Below are positions 56,201 to 64,000 of a stretch of 64,000 nucleotides of DNA, piece after piece; position 1 is the stretch's first letter; every line of letters starts with the position of its first letter. Made by a program: the position numbers and the translations under genes. The notes under the pieces were generated by a model. The model was not told where the DNA came from. It ran no database searches and was given only the letters and a program-made list of their open reading frames with translations. This stretch comes from Candidatus Poribacteria bacterium (lineage in GTDB: Bacteria > Poribacteria > WGA-4E > WGA-3G): NCBI GenBank assembly GCA_021295715.1, contig JAGWBV010000008.1, positions 1-64,000 on the forward strand. The letters are read 5' to 3'.

Positions 56201-56440
56201 ATGAAAACAGTAGCAATTCTATCAGACGCGGGTGGGGTTACCGTTGAAACAACACCAAAACCGAATCCAATGGTCCCCCCATCCCGTCAGGGTAAAAAGA
56301 TGATTTCGGGACATTTCGATAAGGACGTGCATCGGCAGTTAAAGATGCTCGCGATTGAAAAGGACACGAGTATTCAAGACCTGTTGAGCGAGGCATTGAA
56401 TGCGCTGTTTGAGCGGAACAACAAACCGCCGATAGCGTAA
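56201..56440 (+). CDS. ribbon-helix-helix DNA-binding protein (antitoxin/ParG-like)
   Basis: 79 residues. PPSRQGKKMISGHFDKDVHRQLKMLAIEKDTSIQDLLSEALNALF is a ribbon-helix-helix fold of the type found on plasmids and phages. GGAGG lies 12 nt before the ATG at 56201; further in-frame ATGs lie upstream inside the operator. Likely autoregulator acting on the palindromes at 56151-56182. Confidence 0.85.
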   Translation: MKTVAILSDAGGVTVETTPKPNPMVPPSRQGKKMISGHFDKDVHRQLKMLAIEKDTSIQDLLSEALNALFERNNKPPIA

Positions 56441-56460
56441 AACGAATTTCGGGGGACACC

Positions 56461-56670
56461 ATGATTTCAAACGCGGATTGGAGAGTTTTAGAGCAAACGA
56501 ACCGGATGCTGGCGTTGAGTTGGGAAGCACTTAGACGGGCACGCGCAAGTGGAGATACACATGCAATCAAGATGGCTGAAATGAGCTATTTTCAGGCGTT
56601 ACAGGGTGTGATTGTATCGACGCAGAACGCTGTTGCTCAGAATGCGGTACCTCAAAGTCAAGGGGCATAG
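56461..56670 (+). CDS. small hypothetical protein downstream of RHH gene
   Basis: 69 residues, largely helical (DWRVLEQTNRMLALSWEALRRARASG), with GGGGGA upstream. 20 nt after the RHH stop, hence one operon, closed by the terminator at 56712. Could be a toxin or accessory partner of the RHH protein; no known domain. Confidence 0.6.
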   Translation: MISNADWRVLEQTNRMLALSWEALRRARASGDTHAIKMAEMSYFQALQGVIVSTQNAVAQNAVPQSQGA

Positions 56671-56711
56671 TCGTCTTCGGGATTTTTATTCACTGTTTTG
56701 AAGTTGCGATC

Positions 56712-56747
56712 AGGGGAACACCACACTTGTTGTTCCCCTTATATTTT
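56712..56747 (+). terminator. rho-independent terminator
   Basis: GGGGAACA (56713-56720) and TGTTCCCC (56731-56738), perfect 8-bp stem with a 10-nt loop, followed by TTATATTTT. Ends the RHH operon. Confidence 0.7.
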
Positions 56748-56852
56748 GGGCGGTTAGGATATTTCCCCAAAAAAACGGGAGCGGTAGAGAGGAACCTATA
56801 TTGAGGATAAAAATCGCGTGATACAGTGGATTAACACGCTTATTGTGGACAG

Positions 56853-57920
56853 TTACACCTTCTTAATTCCTATTCTCTCCACTATTTTCTTTGCCAAAAC
56901 CTTGAAGTCTTGGCGTGCATCATTAACAGCGGCTGCATGGCTGCCGAAGGCACCATCTGCCGTAGTGAGATGAAAGATGGGTTTACGTTTTTCTTGTGCC
57001 ATCGGGATAAGACTACGGTAGTGCTTAAGGATGGCAAGGGAATTTTCGTTATCCTTTTCCGGAGTCGCAGCGTAGGGGCCTGTTCCATTTCCGAGCAGGT
57101 TCCGGGCATATTCCTCAGGCATCCGATTAACCCATTTGTCGTAAGCTTTAACAGGGCGTTCTAAACGCACCCCGTGTTGCTGCATTATGTACCCGATAGG
57201 CTTCATGCCCCCTTTTGGAAGGGGAAAATTTGGCACATTCTTGTTATCTTGCTTGCGTTGCCATTCGGACCAGTTGTCTCGTCTGCGTTGCCAATCCTCT
57301 CGCCACCGCTCGAGGGTTGGACCGAGGTTCTGTAGGCCACGAAGCGAAAATAGATCTGCTCCAAGGGGAACCACAACGTAATCGCTGGCAATCAATGCAG
57401 AGCGGTTAATAGCACCGAGATTCGGACCAACATCGGCTAAAATAATTGAGGCATTCATTTCCGCGGCACCCTGCTGCATAATAGCCGAAAACGCCGTTAG
57501 TATCCTGAAGGATCTGTGAAGACTAGTGGATCCCATGGCTTTTGGCCATTCATCAGATAGGGTGTCCTCAAATTCTGCAAGTGCTAAGTCCCCCGGAATC
57601 AATCTTAGATCATTCTGCCCGAAGTCCAATTGCCATAAAATTGATTGGAGATATGGCAAGTGCAGATCACCAACTCCTATTAGCGGTTTCACGCACTGGA
57701 AGATTGTGTTTCTGGAAGCAGAAACAGCATTAGTTTCGTCCCAGAGACCTTCCAAACGTTCCTCGTCTAAAAACGCAGCGGTAAGATTGGCCTGCGGGTC
57801 AAGATCACAAGCAAGCACCCGATGTCCGAGATCGTTTAGCATCCATGCCAGATGGTAGGCGAGGGAGGTCTTACCAACACCGCCTTTATTGTTGAAGAAA
57901 GTTAGAACTGGTACAGACAT
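56853..57920 (-). CDS. ParA-family ATPase
   Basis: 355 residues. Deviant Walker A KGGVGKT (12-18), DLDPQANLT, ADVGPNLGAINR (Walker A' and B) and a long C-terminal part (MKPIGYIMQQHGVRLERPVKAYDKW) absent from standard ParA/Soj. No parB nearby. Starts 1 nt after the stop of the AlbA_2 gene, with GAGGGT in its last codons, so the two are tightly coupled. Confidence 0.88.
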   Translation of the reverse strand: MSVPVLTFFNNKGGVGKTSLAYHLAWMLNDLGHRVLACDLDPQANLTAAFLDEERLEGLWDETNAVSASRNTIFQCVKPLIGVGDLHLPYLQSILWQLDFGQNDLRLIPGDLALAEFEDTLSDEWPKAMGSTSLHRSFRILTAFSAIMQQGAAEMNASIILADVGPNLGAINRSALIASDYVVVPLGADLFSLRGLQNLGPTLERWREDWQRRRDNWSEWQRKQDNKNVPNFPLPKGGMKPIGYIMQQHGVRLERPVKAYDKWVNRMPEEYARNLLGNGTGPYAATPEKDNENSLAILKHYRSLIPMAQEKRKPIFHLTTADGAFGSHAAAVNDARQDFKVLAKKIVERIGIKKV

Positions 57921-57921
57921 T

Positions 57922-59145
57922 TCAGATACCCTCGGATTGCAAATTTGCTTCTATTGTAACAATCGCATTAGTGTTATCGATCTTAAATTTTGGTTCCGGG
58001 TGTTCCGCTTCTTCTAAGAGTTTTCTCGCTATTGATATACCTATGCCGAAACGTTGCACAAATCCAAAAGTTTTCATTGCTTCTGCCAGATTGGGATTTC
58101 GATAGTCGGTGGGACCTGGCTTGCCAAAATTCTCAGGAGTTACGGCACCGAAGGCACCACCAGGGTTTAAAATCTCAATTCGGTTGTTGAACCAATAGAC
58201 ATGAATGGGAGCGTTGGTTGCTTCATAACTTCTATGCATAATGGCATTTCGAGTGATTTGTTGTAACGCTGACATAGGATAAAGGGCTGTTCGCTTCTCA
58301 AGAGGACCAGACGTAATGTCAACTGCAATACGATTATGTGCTATCAGCTTATCGTCTAAGCGGCGGATCTGGTCTGAAATTGTCCCGCGTATAGACTCGT
58401 CGTCAAGAATTTCATCCGTTGGATCGTTCCCATCAATTCTGAGAAATTGCACATAGGCTCCTGGAAGAAAATCCTGTGGATTTTTGCCGAGTACAAGGAT
58501 CCCCATCACAGTCGCAAGTTGCTCATCAGCTGAAGCAATCATCTTTGTCACAGCCAACCGTTCTTCAAAGGTGCGTTCGTTGGCTTCCAATATGTCGGAA
58601 TCAACAGCTTGTGGCAGATATTCGTGTTCAAATTGGATGAGATTGAGATCAGATATACCCGACGTGGGTATCGGTTGAAGATCAAAAGGGATATCTTTAT
58701 ACCGACGCTTTTCGTTCAGTATCCGTTCATCTTGTGCTGTGGCGATAGCTCGACGCGGTCCGATTCGGATATGAATCGCCCCTTTGCATCGCACTGGTGG
58801 CGAGTCGCTTGGTTCCACCTTAACTACAGCCACCTCCTTACCCTGTAGCAAACGCTTTTCTACCGTGAGTGATGGCGGTGGTACAATATTACCATCAGTT
58901 TTCATATCTGCCAATTGCCGCCGTAATTCGTTGGTGACCGATAAGCCTACAATAGTTCTGTCATCCTTCACTCCGATGAAAACGAAACCAGGTTTTTCGT
59001 AGTTAGGTAAATCATTGGCAAAAGCACAGATGGCTTCTCTGACTTCTTTGGGAGCACTACCAGATAAAGACTCCTTAAACTCCACACAATCAGCTTCATC
59101 GAACTCAATAATTTGTAGCAACTCTGGATCTGTGAAATGCTGCAT
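57922..59145 (-). CDS. AlbA_2 (Schlafen-like) DNA-binding / GHKL ATPase protein
   Basis: 407 residues. N-terminal AlbA_2 domain: EFDEADCVEFKESLSG, ICAFANDLPNYEKPGFVFIGVKDD, HIRIGPRRAIATAQDE. C-terminal HATPase_c_4-type domain: ALQQITRNAIMHRSYE, NRIEILNPGGAFGAVTPEN, RFGIGISIARKLLEEA. Such proteins are often transcriptional or defence-related regulators; the precise role is unknown. First gene of a two-gene operon with the ParA ATPase. Confidence 0.88.
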   Translation of the reverse strand: MQHFTDPELLQIIEFDEADCVEFKESLSGSAPKEVREAICAFANDLPNYEKPGFVFIGVKDDRTIVGLSVTNELRRQLADMKTDGNIVPPPSLTVEKRLLQGKEVAVVKVEPSDSPPVRCKGAIHIRIGPRRAIATAQDERILNEKRRYKDIPFDLQPIPTSGISDLNLIQFEHEYLPQAVDSDILEANERTFEERLAVTKMIASADEQLATVMGILVLGKNPQDFLPGAYVQFLRIDGNDPTDEILDDESIRGTISDQIRRLDDKLIAHNRIAVDITSGPLEKRTALYPMSALQQITRNAIMHRSYEATNAPIHVYWFNNRIEILNPGGAFGAVTPENFGKPGPTDYRNPNLAEAMKTFGFVQRFGIGISIARKLLEEAEHPEPKFKIDNTNAIVTIEANLQSEGI

Positions 59146-59189
59146 TTTGATATCTCGTTAATTTACTATGTTAGTCATTTGTACTTTAA

Positions 59190-59209
59190 CACAATAACTC
59201 GCTATTGTG
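59190..59209. promoter_or_regulatory. inverted repeat upstream of AlbA_2-ParA operon
   Basis: CACAATA (59190-59196), 6-nt spacer, TATTGTG (59203-59209), perfect. About 45 nt before the ATG of the AlbA_2 gene, a position suited to an operator. Confidence 0.55.
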
Positions 59210-59272
59210 GATATAGTTAAGTATATGGAGTTGAGAAGAATATTTCAAGGCTAATCTTTTATGCCGAGAAAA

Positions 59273-60964
59273 TCAATATAGCACATGTATCCGACTCTTT
59301 CCACGGACGGTTTCATTCGACATCACGATCGGAACCTCAACAACAACGATCAAAGTACCATCCGGACTTATTGCGAGTGTGTCGTAGGTCAGCTGCCCCT
59401 CTGTGCGGTAGGTGTACAGATACTTCGCCAAGCCGTTGCCCTCCGCTGCCAGATCAAATACTGACACCCCATGGAGACTCTCATTCGGGTCCTGTGCTCG
59501 TTTGGAAACCGATAGCACGGCATAACGATCCTTCGCGTCAATGCGTAAGCCTTGTGGCATGTTCTCAAGTTTCCACTGCCAGACCTTTTCACCACGCCAC
59601 GAATAAGCGAACAACGTCATCCCGTTGGGATGTCCTGTTGATGGCTTTTGTGCTCCCTTCCGAAGATGATATGGGATGTAGGTGTCCCCTGTAACGAAGA
59701 GTGCTGCGGCATCCGTCGCACCGATCGTACCAGCAGTCGCGGTGATAGGAATACCGCTTACCTCTAGGGGAGTCGTCAGATTTTCCTGCCATATCGGTTC
59801 CGACTGATTTACGTCAAAGATGAAGGCACGACCATCGTCAGTTGTCACGTTGACGAATTTACCATCGGGAGACATGCTAACCCCGCGCCAGAACGTGACT
59901 TGTGCGAAATACTCGCGCAACGGTTCAATATCCATGTGCCACCTTTCTGTTCCATCTTCGGCGTTGAGAACGGTGAGCTTCCCGTTACCAGCATCGCTTT
60001 CAGCCGTTTCACTGCCCTGCAGGTTATGCCCACTATCCGTTAGGAGTGCGAGTGTTTTTCCGTCAGCACTTACGTCAAACCAACGCATTATCTTCGGCAC
60101 CGCGCCCTCACGCGTCCATTTCCAGATAACATTTCCGGTTTCACTATCAAACCTATAGAGTTGGGATTTCTTAAGTGGCGTGTTATTCTCTGTCCACGAG
60201 TGCACGCTCGCTACGACAAGGTCTCCATTCGCCAACGTTCGCATACACGATGGACCAGGGTAACTTACCCATGCGTAGACGCTATCCGGATTACTCGGTA
60301 TAGAGGTTTCAATGTCGTCGGCAGTGCGGTATTTCCAACGAAGTGTCGGTTTATCGGTTGTTAGATCGTAGCAGTAGATAAATCCATCTGCTGCCTGTTC
60401 ACCAATGTAGAGTCGTGTGTTATCATGATTGAATGTCATCCGACTCACGTAGCCTTCCGAGATACGGGTTTTCCAGAGGGTTTCACCGGTCAACGGTCGG
60501 AGGACCGCAAGGTGTCCACTATCGGTGGCAATTGCCAAAAGCGGACTATTTCCATGCCCTAAGGCGAGTGTTGTGGGTTTCGCGGGCTGACGAAGGTTCT
60601 CCATCAGCGATAAAAGTCCATCTAATTCAACGGTCCGGATGAGATACGACTCAGGTTTTAGAGGCGAAGTCACTGTTGTTTCGCTATCATTCAAGTGAAA
60701 TTGGTACTTTTGATTCGGTTGCCATGCAAATTGGAACAAAACGCGATTTGCATCAATCGTTTGAATTGTCGGTCTTTCGGTTAAGTCGTGTGTTGTGCCG
60801 CTTGTCTCGAATACGACGTCGATTTCGCTTTCAACGTTGTTTTTGTGTTCCGTTTCAAACACTACACCTGTCCGGACCCAAGTGACGTCCACCTCTGCTG
60901 TTACGACAGTAAATGGTAAAACGATGAGCATACAGAGTAAGCTGAAAAATTGAATTCGCTTCAT
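59273..60964 (-). CDS. secreted PQQ-like beta-propeller protein
   Basis: 563 residues from the ATG at 60962-60964 (AAGGGG spaced 8 nt; the ATG two codons upstream is too close). Signal peptide to about residue 24. N-terminal domain of about 100 residues, then repeated blades (LAVLRPLTGETLWKTRISEGYV, LYRFDSETGNVIWKWTREG, LTVLNAEDGTERWHMDIEP). No catalytic residues identified. Its N-terminal domain resembles that of the next gene. Confidence 0.8.
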   Translation of the reverse strand: MKRIQFFSLLCMLIVLPFTVVTAEVDVTWVRTGVVFETEHKNNVESEIDVVFETSGTTHDLTERPTIQTIDANRVLFQFAWQPNQKYQFHLNDSETTVTSPLKPESYLIRTVELDGLLSLMENLRQPAKPTTLALGHGNSPLLAIATDSGHLAVLRPLTGETLWKTRISEGYVSRMTFNHDNTRLYIGEQAADGFIYCYDLTTDKPTLRWKYRTADDIETSIPSNPDSVYAWVSYPGPSCMRTLANGDLVVASVHSWTENNTPLKKSQLYRFDSETGNVIWKWTREGAVPKIMRWFDVSADGKTLALLTDSGHNLQGSETAESDAGNGKLTVLNAEDGTERWHMDIEPLREYFAQVTFWRGVSMSPDGKFVNVTTDDGRAFIFDVNQSEPIWQENLTTPLEVSGIPITATAGTIGATDAAALFVTGDTYIPYHLRKGAQKPSTGHPNGMTLFAYSWRGEKVWQWKLENMPQGLRIDAKDRYAVLSVSKRAQDPNESLHGVSVFDLAAEGNGLAKYLYTYRTEGQLTYDTLAISPDGTLIVVVEVPIVMSNETVRGKSRIHVLY

Positions 60965-60995
60965 TGTCATAACCCCTTATAATGTAAAGTAATTC

Positions 60996-61111
60996 TGTAG
61001 TATTGGCTGTCGGCTGTCGGTCGTCAGCAGTCAGCTAAAAGGAGATTGTGGCTGTCAGGAACGTTTGGAACTGCCCAACGCTCCACTGAAAGCCGAAGGC
61101 TGATGGCTACT
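60996..61111. repeat. nested-hairpin repeat (degenerate) at end of membrane protein gene
   Basis: GGCTGTCGGCTGTCGG..CAGCAGTCAGC and CTGAAAGCC-GAA-GGCTGATGGCTA. Overlaps the stop codon of the gene at 61107. Confidence 0.6.
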
Positions 61112-63065
61112 CTGCCACACGCCATAGACCTCTCCCCAACCGTGCGCCGAGCAGCACACCGATAAATGTATAGACGAACCCCTCTATTAAAATTCGGAGA
61201 ACGATATACCAATCGGCGTAGAAAAGCCGATAGAACAGTATAGAAAGTTGAAAATCGACATAAACAGAGAGGGCATCGCAGATACCCAATACGACCGCCC
61301 ACGCCAGTAGATTGCGACTCCGCACAAGCAGGAATCCCGTTTCGAGTAGAAGGACACTTGTGCCGGTGTAGACGATCGCCATCGGTGTGAAAAGCCCGAA
61401 TGTTACCCCTCCGAGAAGCAGACGGACCGCAGAGACAAGCAGGATTACGCCACTCCCTTTCGCGCGGACATGATTTCTGGTCTCAGCGTTTCTTGGATCT
61501 CCGGTGATGTAAATCAGCAGTGCCGTCAACAAGGCGTAATAGAGCGTTTCGTTGATTAAGCCAGTCAGCAGCACAGAGAACGGACCTAAGATGGCACTGA
61601 CTAAGTTAAGGAACAGCGTTGACGGAACCATCACTGCCACAAAAACCGTTGTACTGAATAGGGCAATTACAATTAGATGTTTTGTTGTGAAACTTGCGAA
61701 AAGTCGCTTGTGGAATCGTAAGACAATTGCAAAACCGAGGCAACTACTGACAATTGCCAATAGACTTACGAGCAACGCTTGTTGGTTTGGAACGATTAGG
61801 TGCAGTGGACGTTGTTCGCGAAGAATCGTGGCGTCACTTCCCCAGACCTTTACCGTAACCCCACGTTCATACTCCCCAGGGATCGCCTGTTCTGCCTTGC
61901 CCTGGCTTAAATATGCTGGGTGAAAATAGATGGGGAGAGGAATTTCCGTAATCGTGCCACCGGGCAGACTCGCAAACGCCACACTCCGATTCATTCCACC
62001 GTTCGCTGTCTCTGGTGGTGCCAGAAAGACAATAGTTTCGCCAGTGTTCGTATCCGTGTTGGTTGATGACACAACCACGTGGATTGTTTCTTCACCCCTG
62101 TTGCGGAGTCGGACTGTCTGGTAAGTTGTTGGCTCGAATGCATTGGTCTGTGCGGTTCTGAGCCAACTGAATAACGGTCGCGGATAGTAAATGGTATCTT
62201 CCCGCTGTTTCGGATCCGCCGCACCCATCGCGTCTGTAGGCATCTCAATTGATTCGATGGATAGGTGTTCAGCGATCTCAGAAATAGTTGCTATCCGCAA
62301 TTGCACAGTCGCTTGCTGTTCCCATATCTGTCCTGTATCTGTTGTGAAACGGACAGTGCCTGAAATCTCTTGTCTGTCCGATGGGTTTGCAGTGGACGTT
62401 CTCAACACTAATTCACGGTACCACACCTCTGATGAGACACTAAGCCTACTGGTGGTAGAGAGGCAGGTTTTCGCCTCCATTGATTCTGTCTTCCAATTTT
62501 CTGGAAAGCGAACGGCTGTTACAGTTGATGGTAGACAAAGTTCCAAATCAAAGGTCGTTGGTACATTGCCGTTTGTGACAAGGACTGTGGCAGTCATTTC
62601 ACTTTCATGCAAAACGAGTGCCCTCTGATCGTTTCCTGAGGCATTTCCTAAATCCGATTCAATTGTGGCACCATAAGGAAGCGCGATCTCTAAATTTCCT
62701 TGTGTGTATGTCCGCGGCGCTGTCACACTTTGAACGATACTATCGCCAGTGGATAAGGTCGCCTCAAACCTATAAGTCTCCCCTTCACTCCACTGAAAAT
62801 AAAGCGATTCTGTCTGCCGAGGTTGCACAGGAAAATTGAGTTGCGCGACCCTCACATCGTCAGGATTAAAGGTGCTTAGACGTTGTATCGGTGCTGTCGT
62901 TCCAAACCGCACCTTTGCCCCCAATGAAAAAAACGTCACCTTCCATGAGATCGGTTCTTCTTTAGGAACTGAGACACAACTGTATAAAAAAACAAGCAGT
63001 GGCAAGACCCAGAAACACTTTTTTATTGTAGGTCGATATGATGTTCCATTCAAAGCGTGTGCCAT
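61107..63065 (-). CDS. lipoprotein-like membrane protein
   Basis: 652 residues. The N-terminal hydrophobic segment ends in a lipobox (LVFLYSC, about residue 30). A large beta-rich extracytoplasmic part follows, then about seven TM helices after residue 420 (LLVSLLAIVSSCLGFAIVL, GPFSVLLTGLINETLYYALLTALLIYI). The first domain (about 35-125) shares spacing with the N-terminal domain of the propeller protein next door (Y-F-W..Y-F..V-S/T-P..Y). Function unknown. Confidence 0.75.
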   Translation of the reverse strand: MAHALNGTSYRPTIKKCFWVLPLLVFLYSCVSVPKEEPISWKVTFFSLGAKVRFGTTAPIQRLSTFNPDDVRVAQLNFPVQPRQTESLYFQWSEGETYRFEATLSTGDSIVQSVTAPRTYTQGNLEIALPYGATIESDLGNASGNDQRALVLHESEMTATVLVTNGNVPTTFDLELCLPSTVTAVRFPENWKTESMEAKTCLSTTSRLSVSSEVWYRELVLRTSTANPSDRQEISGTVRFTTDTGQIWEQQATVQLRIATISEIAEHLSIESIEMPTDAMGAADPKQREDTIYYPRPLFSWLRTAQTNAFEPTTYQTVRLRNRGEETIHVVVSSTNTDTNTGETIVFLAPPETANGGMNRSVAFASLPGGTITEIPLPIYFHPAYLSQGKAEQAIPGEYERGVTVKVWGSDATILREQRPLHLIVPNQQALLVSLLAIVSSCLGFAIVLRFHKRLFASFTTKHLIVIALFSTTVFVAVMVPSTLFLNLVSAILGPFSVLLTGLINETLYYALLTALLIYITGDPRNAETRNHVRAKGSGVILLVSAVRLLLGGVTFGLFTPMAIVYTGTSVLLLETGFLLVRSRNLLAWAVVLGICDALSVYVDFQLSILFYRLFYADWYIVLRILIEGFVYTFIGVLLGARLGRGLWRVAE

Positions 63066-63112
63066 ACAATCTCGTAAAGGCGTGCCTTATTGCGAATGCC
63101 CGAAATTTGTAA

Positions 63113-63134
63113 AGGCGAGGTAAAAACCTCGCCT
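63113..63134. other. perfect GC-rich hairpin
   Basis: AGGCGAGGT-AAAA-ACCTCGCCT, 9-bp perfect stem, 12 nt beyond the stop of the propeller-dockerin gene. Without a T-run on either strand; possibly a bidirectional RNA end or a short repeat. Confidence 0.5.
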
Positions 63135-63146
63135 ACGACTGCTAAG

Positions 63147-64000
63147 TTAGCGTCCCTGACCGATTAGCACCAGGTCAAGGATATTCACCACTTCGTCTCC
63201 ATTGACATCGGCACGTATTCCGGCACCCTCGTCACCAAGAAAACGACCGGCGATTATCATATCCTTCACGTTGACGAACCCATCATTGTTGATGTCTTCG
63301 CGTCTCGGGGTAATCGTTGCAAAGCCCAAAATAGAGCCACCGAGTCCAACGCGATAGGATCGCAGGAGAGATGCATCTACCACGTCCATGACGCGAACGA
63401 AATCCTGTCCACCCCCCGACCAGTCGGGTTGCGTAATATAGAGATTTCCATTCGGGGCAAAAGTCAATCCTCCACTGATAGAAGTATCTGCCTCGTTACT
63501 GAAGTTGGCGATCGTGTCATCTTCGTCACGGATCCAGTTTTGTGCTGCGATATCGTAGATGAGCAAACCGGGGTTTTGCCAACTGCCTTGGATAAACAAC
63601 TGTTTTTCTGAATTAAGGGCGGAGGCACCAGGTGTGAATCCAAGCTTAACCGTTTCAATGACTTCATCGGTCGCTGCGTCAATCAAAACGAGATGCCCCG
63701 AAATGTCGTTGTAATTACCCGTTGTCTTGACAATAACGGTGGACTCGCCGTCGTTGATGATCGCCCCTGCATTTGTCGGCACCGGAATGGATTTCAATAT
63801 GAGGTCTGTCTCTGTATCAATCACTGTAACAGTGCTATCGTAATAGGTCGTTTTCCGTGCAACTGGATCCCATTCCCATGCGGGATTTGAGACGTATGCC
63901 TTGCCGTTGAGAAGCGTGATACCGGTCGGTTTGTTGAAGAAACCCGTGAGGACCTTTGTCACATTGCGATTGTCAATGTCAACGACATGGACCTCATGCG
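63147..64000 (-). CDS. beta-propeller protein with dockerin tail (5' end outside window)
   Basis: At least 284 residues; the frame stays open to the window edge (an internal GTG at 63960 is not the start). YVTN/NHL-type blades: GITLLNGKAYVSNP, TVTVIDTETDLILKSI, GGLTFAPNGNLYITQPDW. The last 50 residues form a dockerin type I pair of calcium loops (DINNDGFVNVKDMIIA and DVNGDEVVNILDLVLI). Likely surface-exposed or secreted. Confidence 0.85.
   Translation of the reverse strand, partial: HEVHVVDIDNRNVTKVLTGFFNKPTGITLLNGKAYVSNPAWEWDPVARKTTYYDSTVTVIDTETDLILKSIPVPTNAGAIINDGESTVIVKTTGNYNDISGHLVLIDAATDEVIETVKLGFTPGASALNSEKQLFIQGSWQNPGLLIYDIAAQNWIRDEDDTIANFSNEADTSISGGLTFAPNGNLYITQPDWSGGGQDFVRVMDVVDASLLRSYRVGLGGSILGFATITPRREDINNDGFVNVKDMIIAGRFLGDEGAGIRADVNGDEVVNILDLVLIGQGR

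Noticed and set aside
56853-57920. Chromosomal parAB partition locus
   Set aside because: No parB, no parS-like sites and a ParA with a non-standard C-terminal part coupled to an AlbA_2 gene.

Overview
The window looks like chromosomal DNA of a free-living or host-associated Gram-negative-type bacterium. The best guess is a relative of Candidatus Poribacteria (inference only, no 16S present). The guess rests on the mix of CotH, LamG, DUF4838, dockerin and C25/FlgD-like extracellular proteins, sugar-acid genes such as a YjhG-type dehydratase and RraA-like and NIPSNAP proteins, and intergenic DNA rich in small palindromic repeats. Genes sit on both strands in short runs. ATG dominates, but several starts are GTG or TTG.

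Layout. 1-13 kb: a partial two-VWA membrane protein, a DUF4838/GH67-like protein, a nucleoside-type MFS transporter coupled to a nicotinamidase-like hydrolase, a degenerate receiver protein next to a CYTH-domain protein, an unrecognised conserved protein overlapping an O-antigen-ligase-type membrane protein, a secreted protein, and a cyclic-nucleotide-binding/SpoIIE phosphatase. 13-19 kb: a multidomain lipid enzyme (fatty acyl reductase, AMP ligase, ACP, acyltransferase) broken by a frame lesion, followed by a HAD-IB phosphatase. This set recalls ether-lipid enzymes. 19-23 kb: TPR protein, DegT aminotransferase, GNAT and PhnP-like hydrolase. 23-29.4 kb: a MacA-like adaptor with three MacB/FtsX-type permeases but no ATPase gene.

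29.6-36.8 kb: a consensus sigma70 promoter, six tRNA genes (two with defective acceptor stems) and the proteostasis cluster tig-clpP-clpX-lon. ClpX carries two tandem zinc-binding modules instead of one. 36.9-45.3 kb: rqcP, pdxA and a 2187-residue C25 (gingipain/PorU-like) protease. 45.4-53.9 kb: NIPSNAP, RraA-like, purE, UlaG-like hydrolase, VanZ, yjhG-type dehydratase, Uma2 protein and a CotH-ankyrin fusion. 54-59.2 kb is an accessory stretch: PIN toxin with partner, IS630 remnant, LamG protein, a ribbon-helix-helix protein with palindromic operators, and a ParA/AlbA_2-ATPase operon. 59.2-64 kb: beta-propeller, lipoprotein-like membrane protein, and a partial propeller with a dockerin tail.

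The most unusual global signal is the repeat DNA. One family has imperfect tandem TCAGY/TCGGY arms around an inner hairpin whose sequence differs between copies while its two sides stay complementary. Copies abut start codons, form the C-terminal tail of ClpP, and lie in frame inside pdxA and the C25 protease. A second family ends in CCGCAAGGAA-N-ATTAAAAA directly before start codons and so supplies their Shine-Dalgarno.
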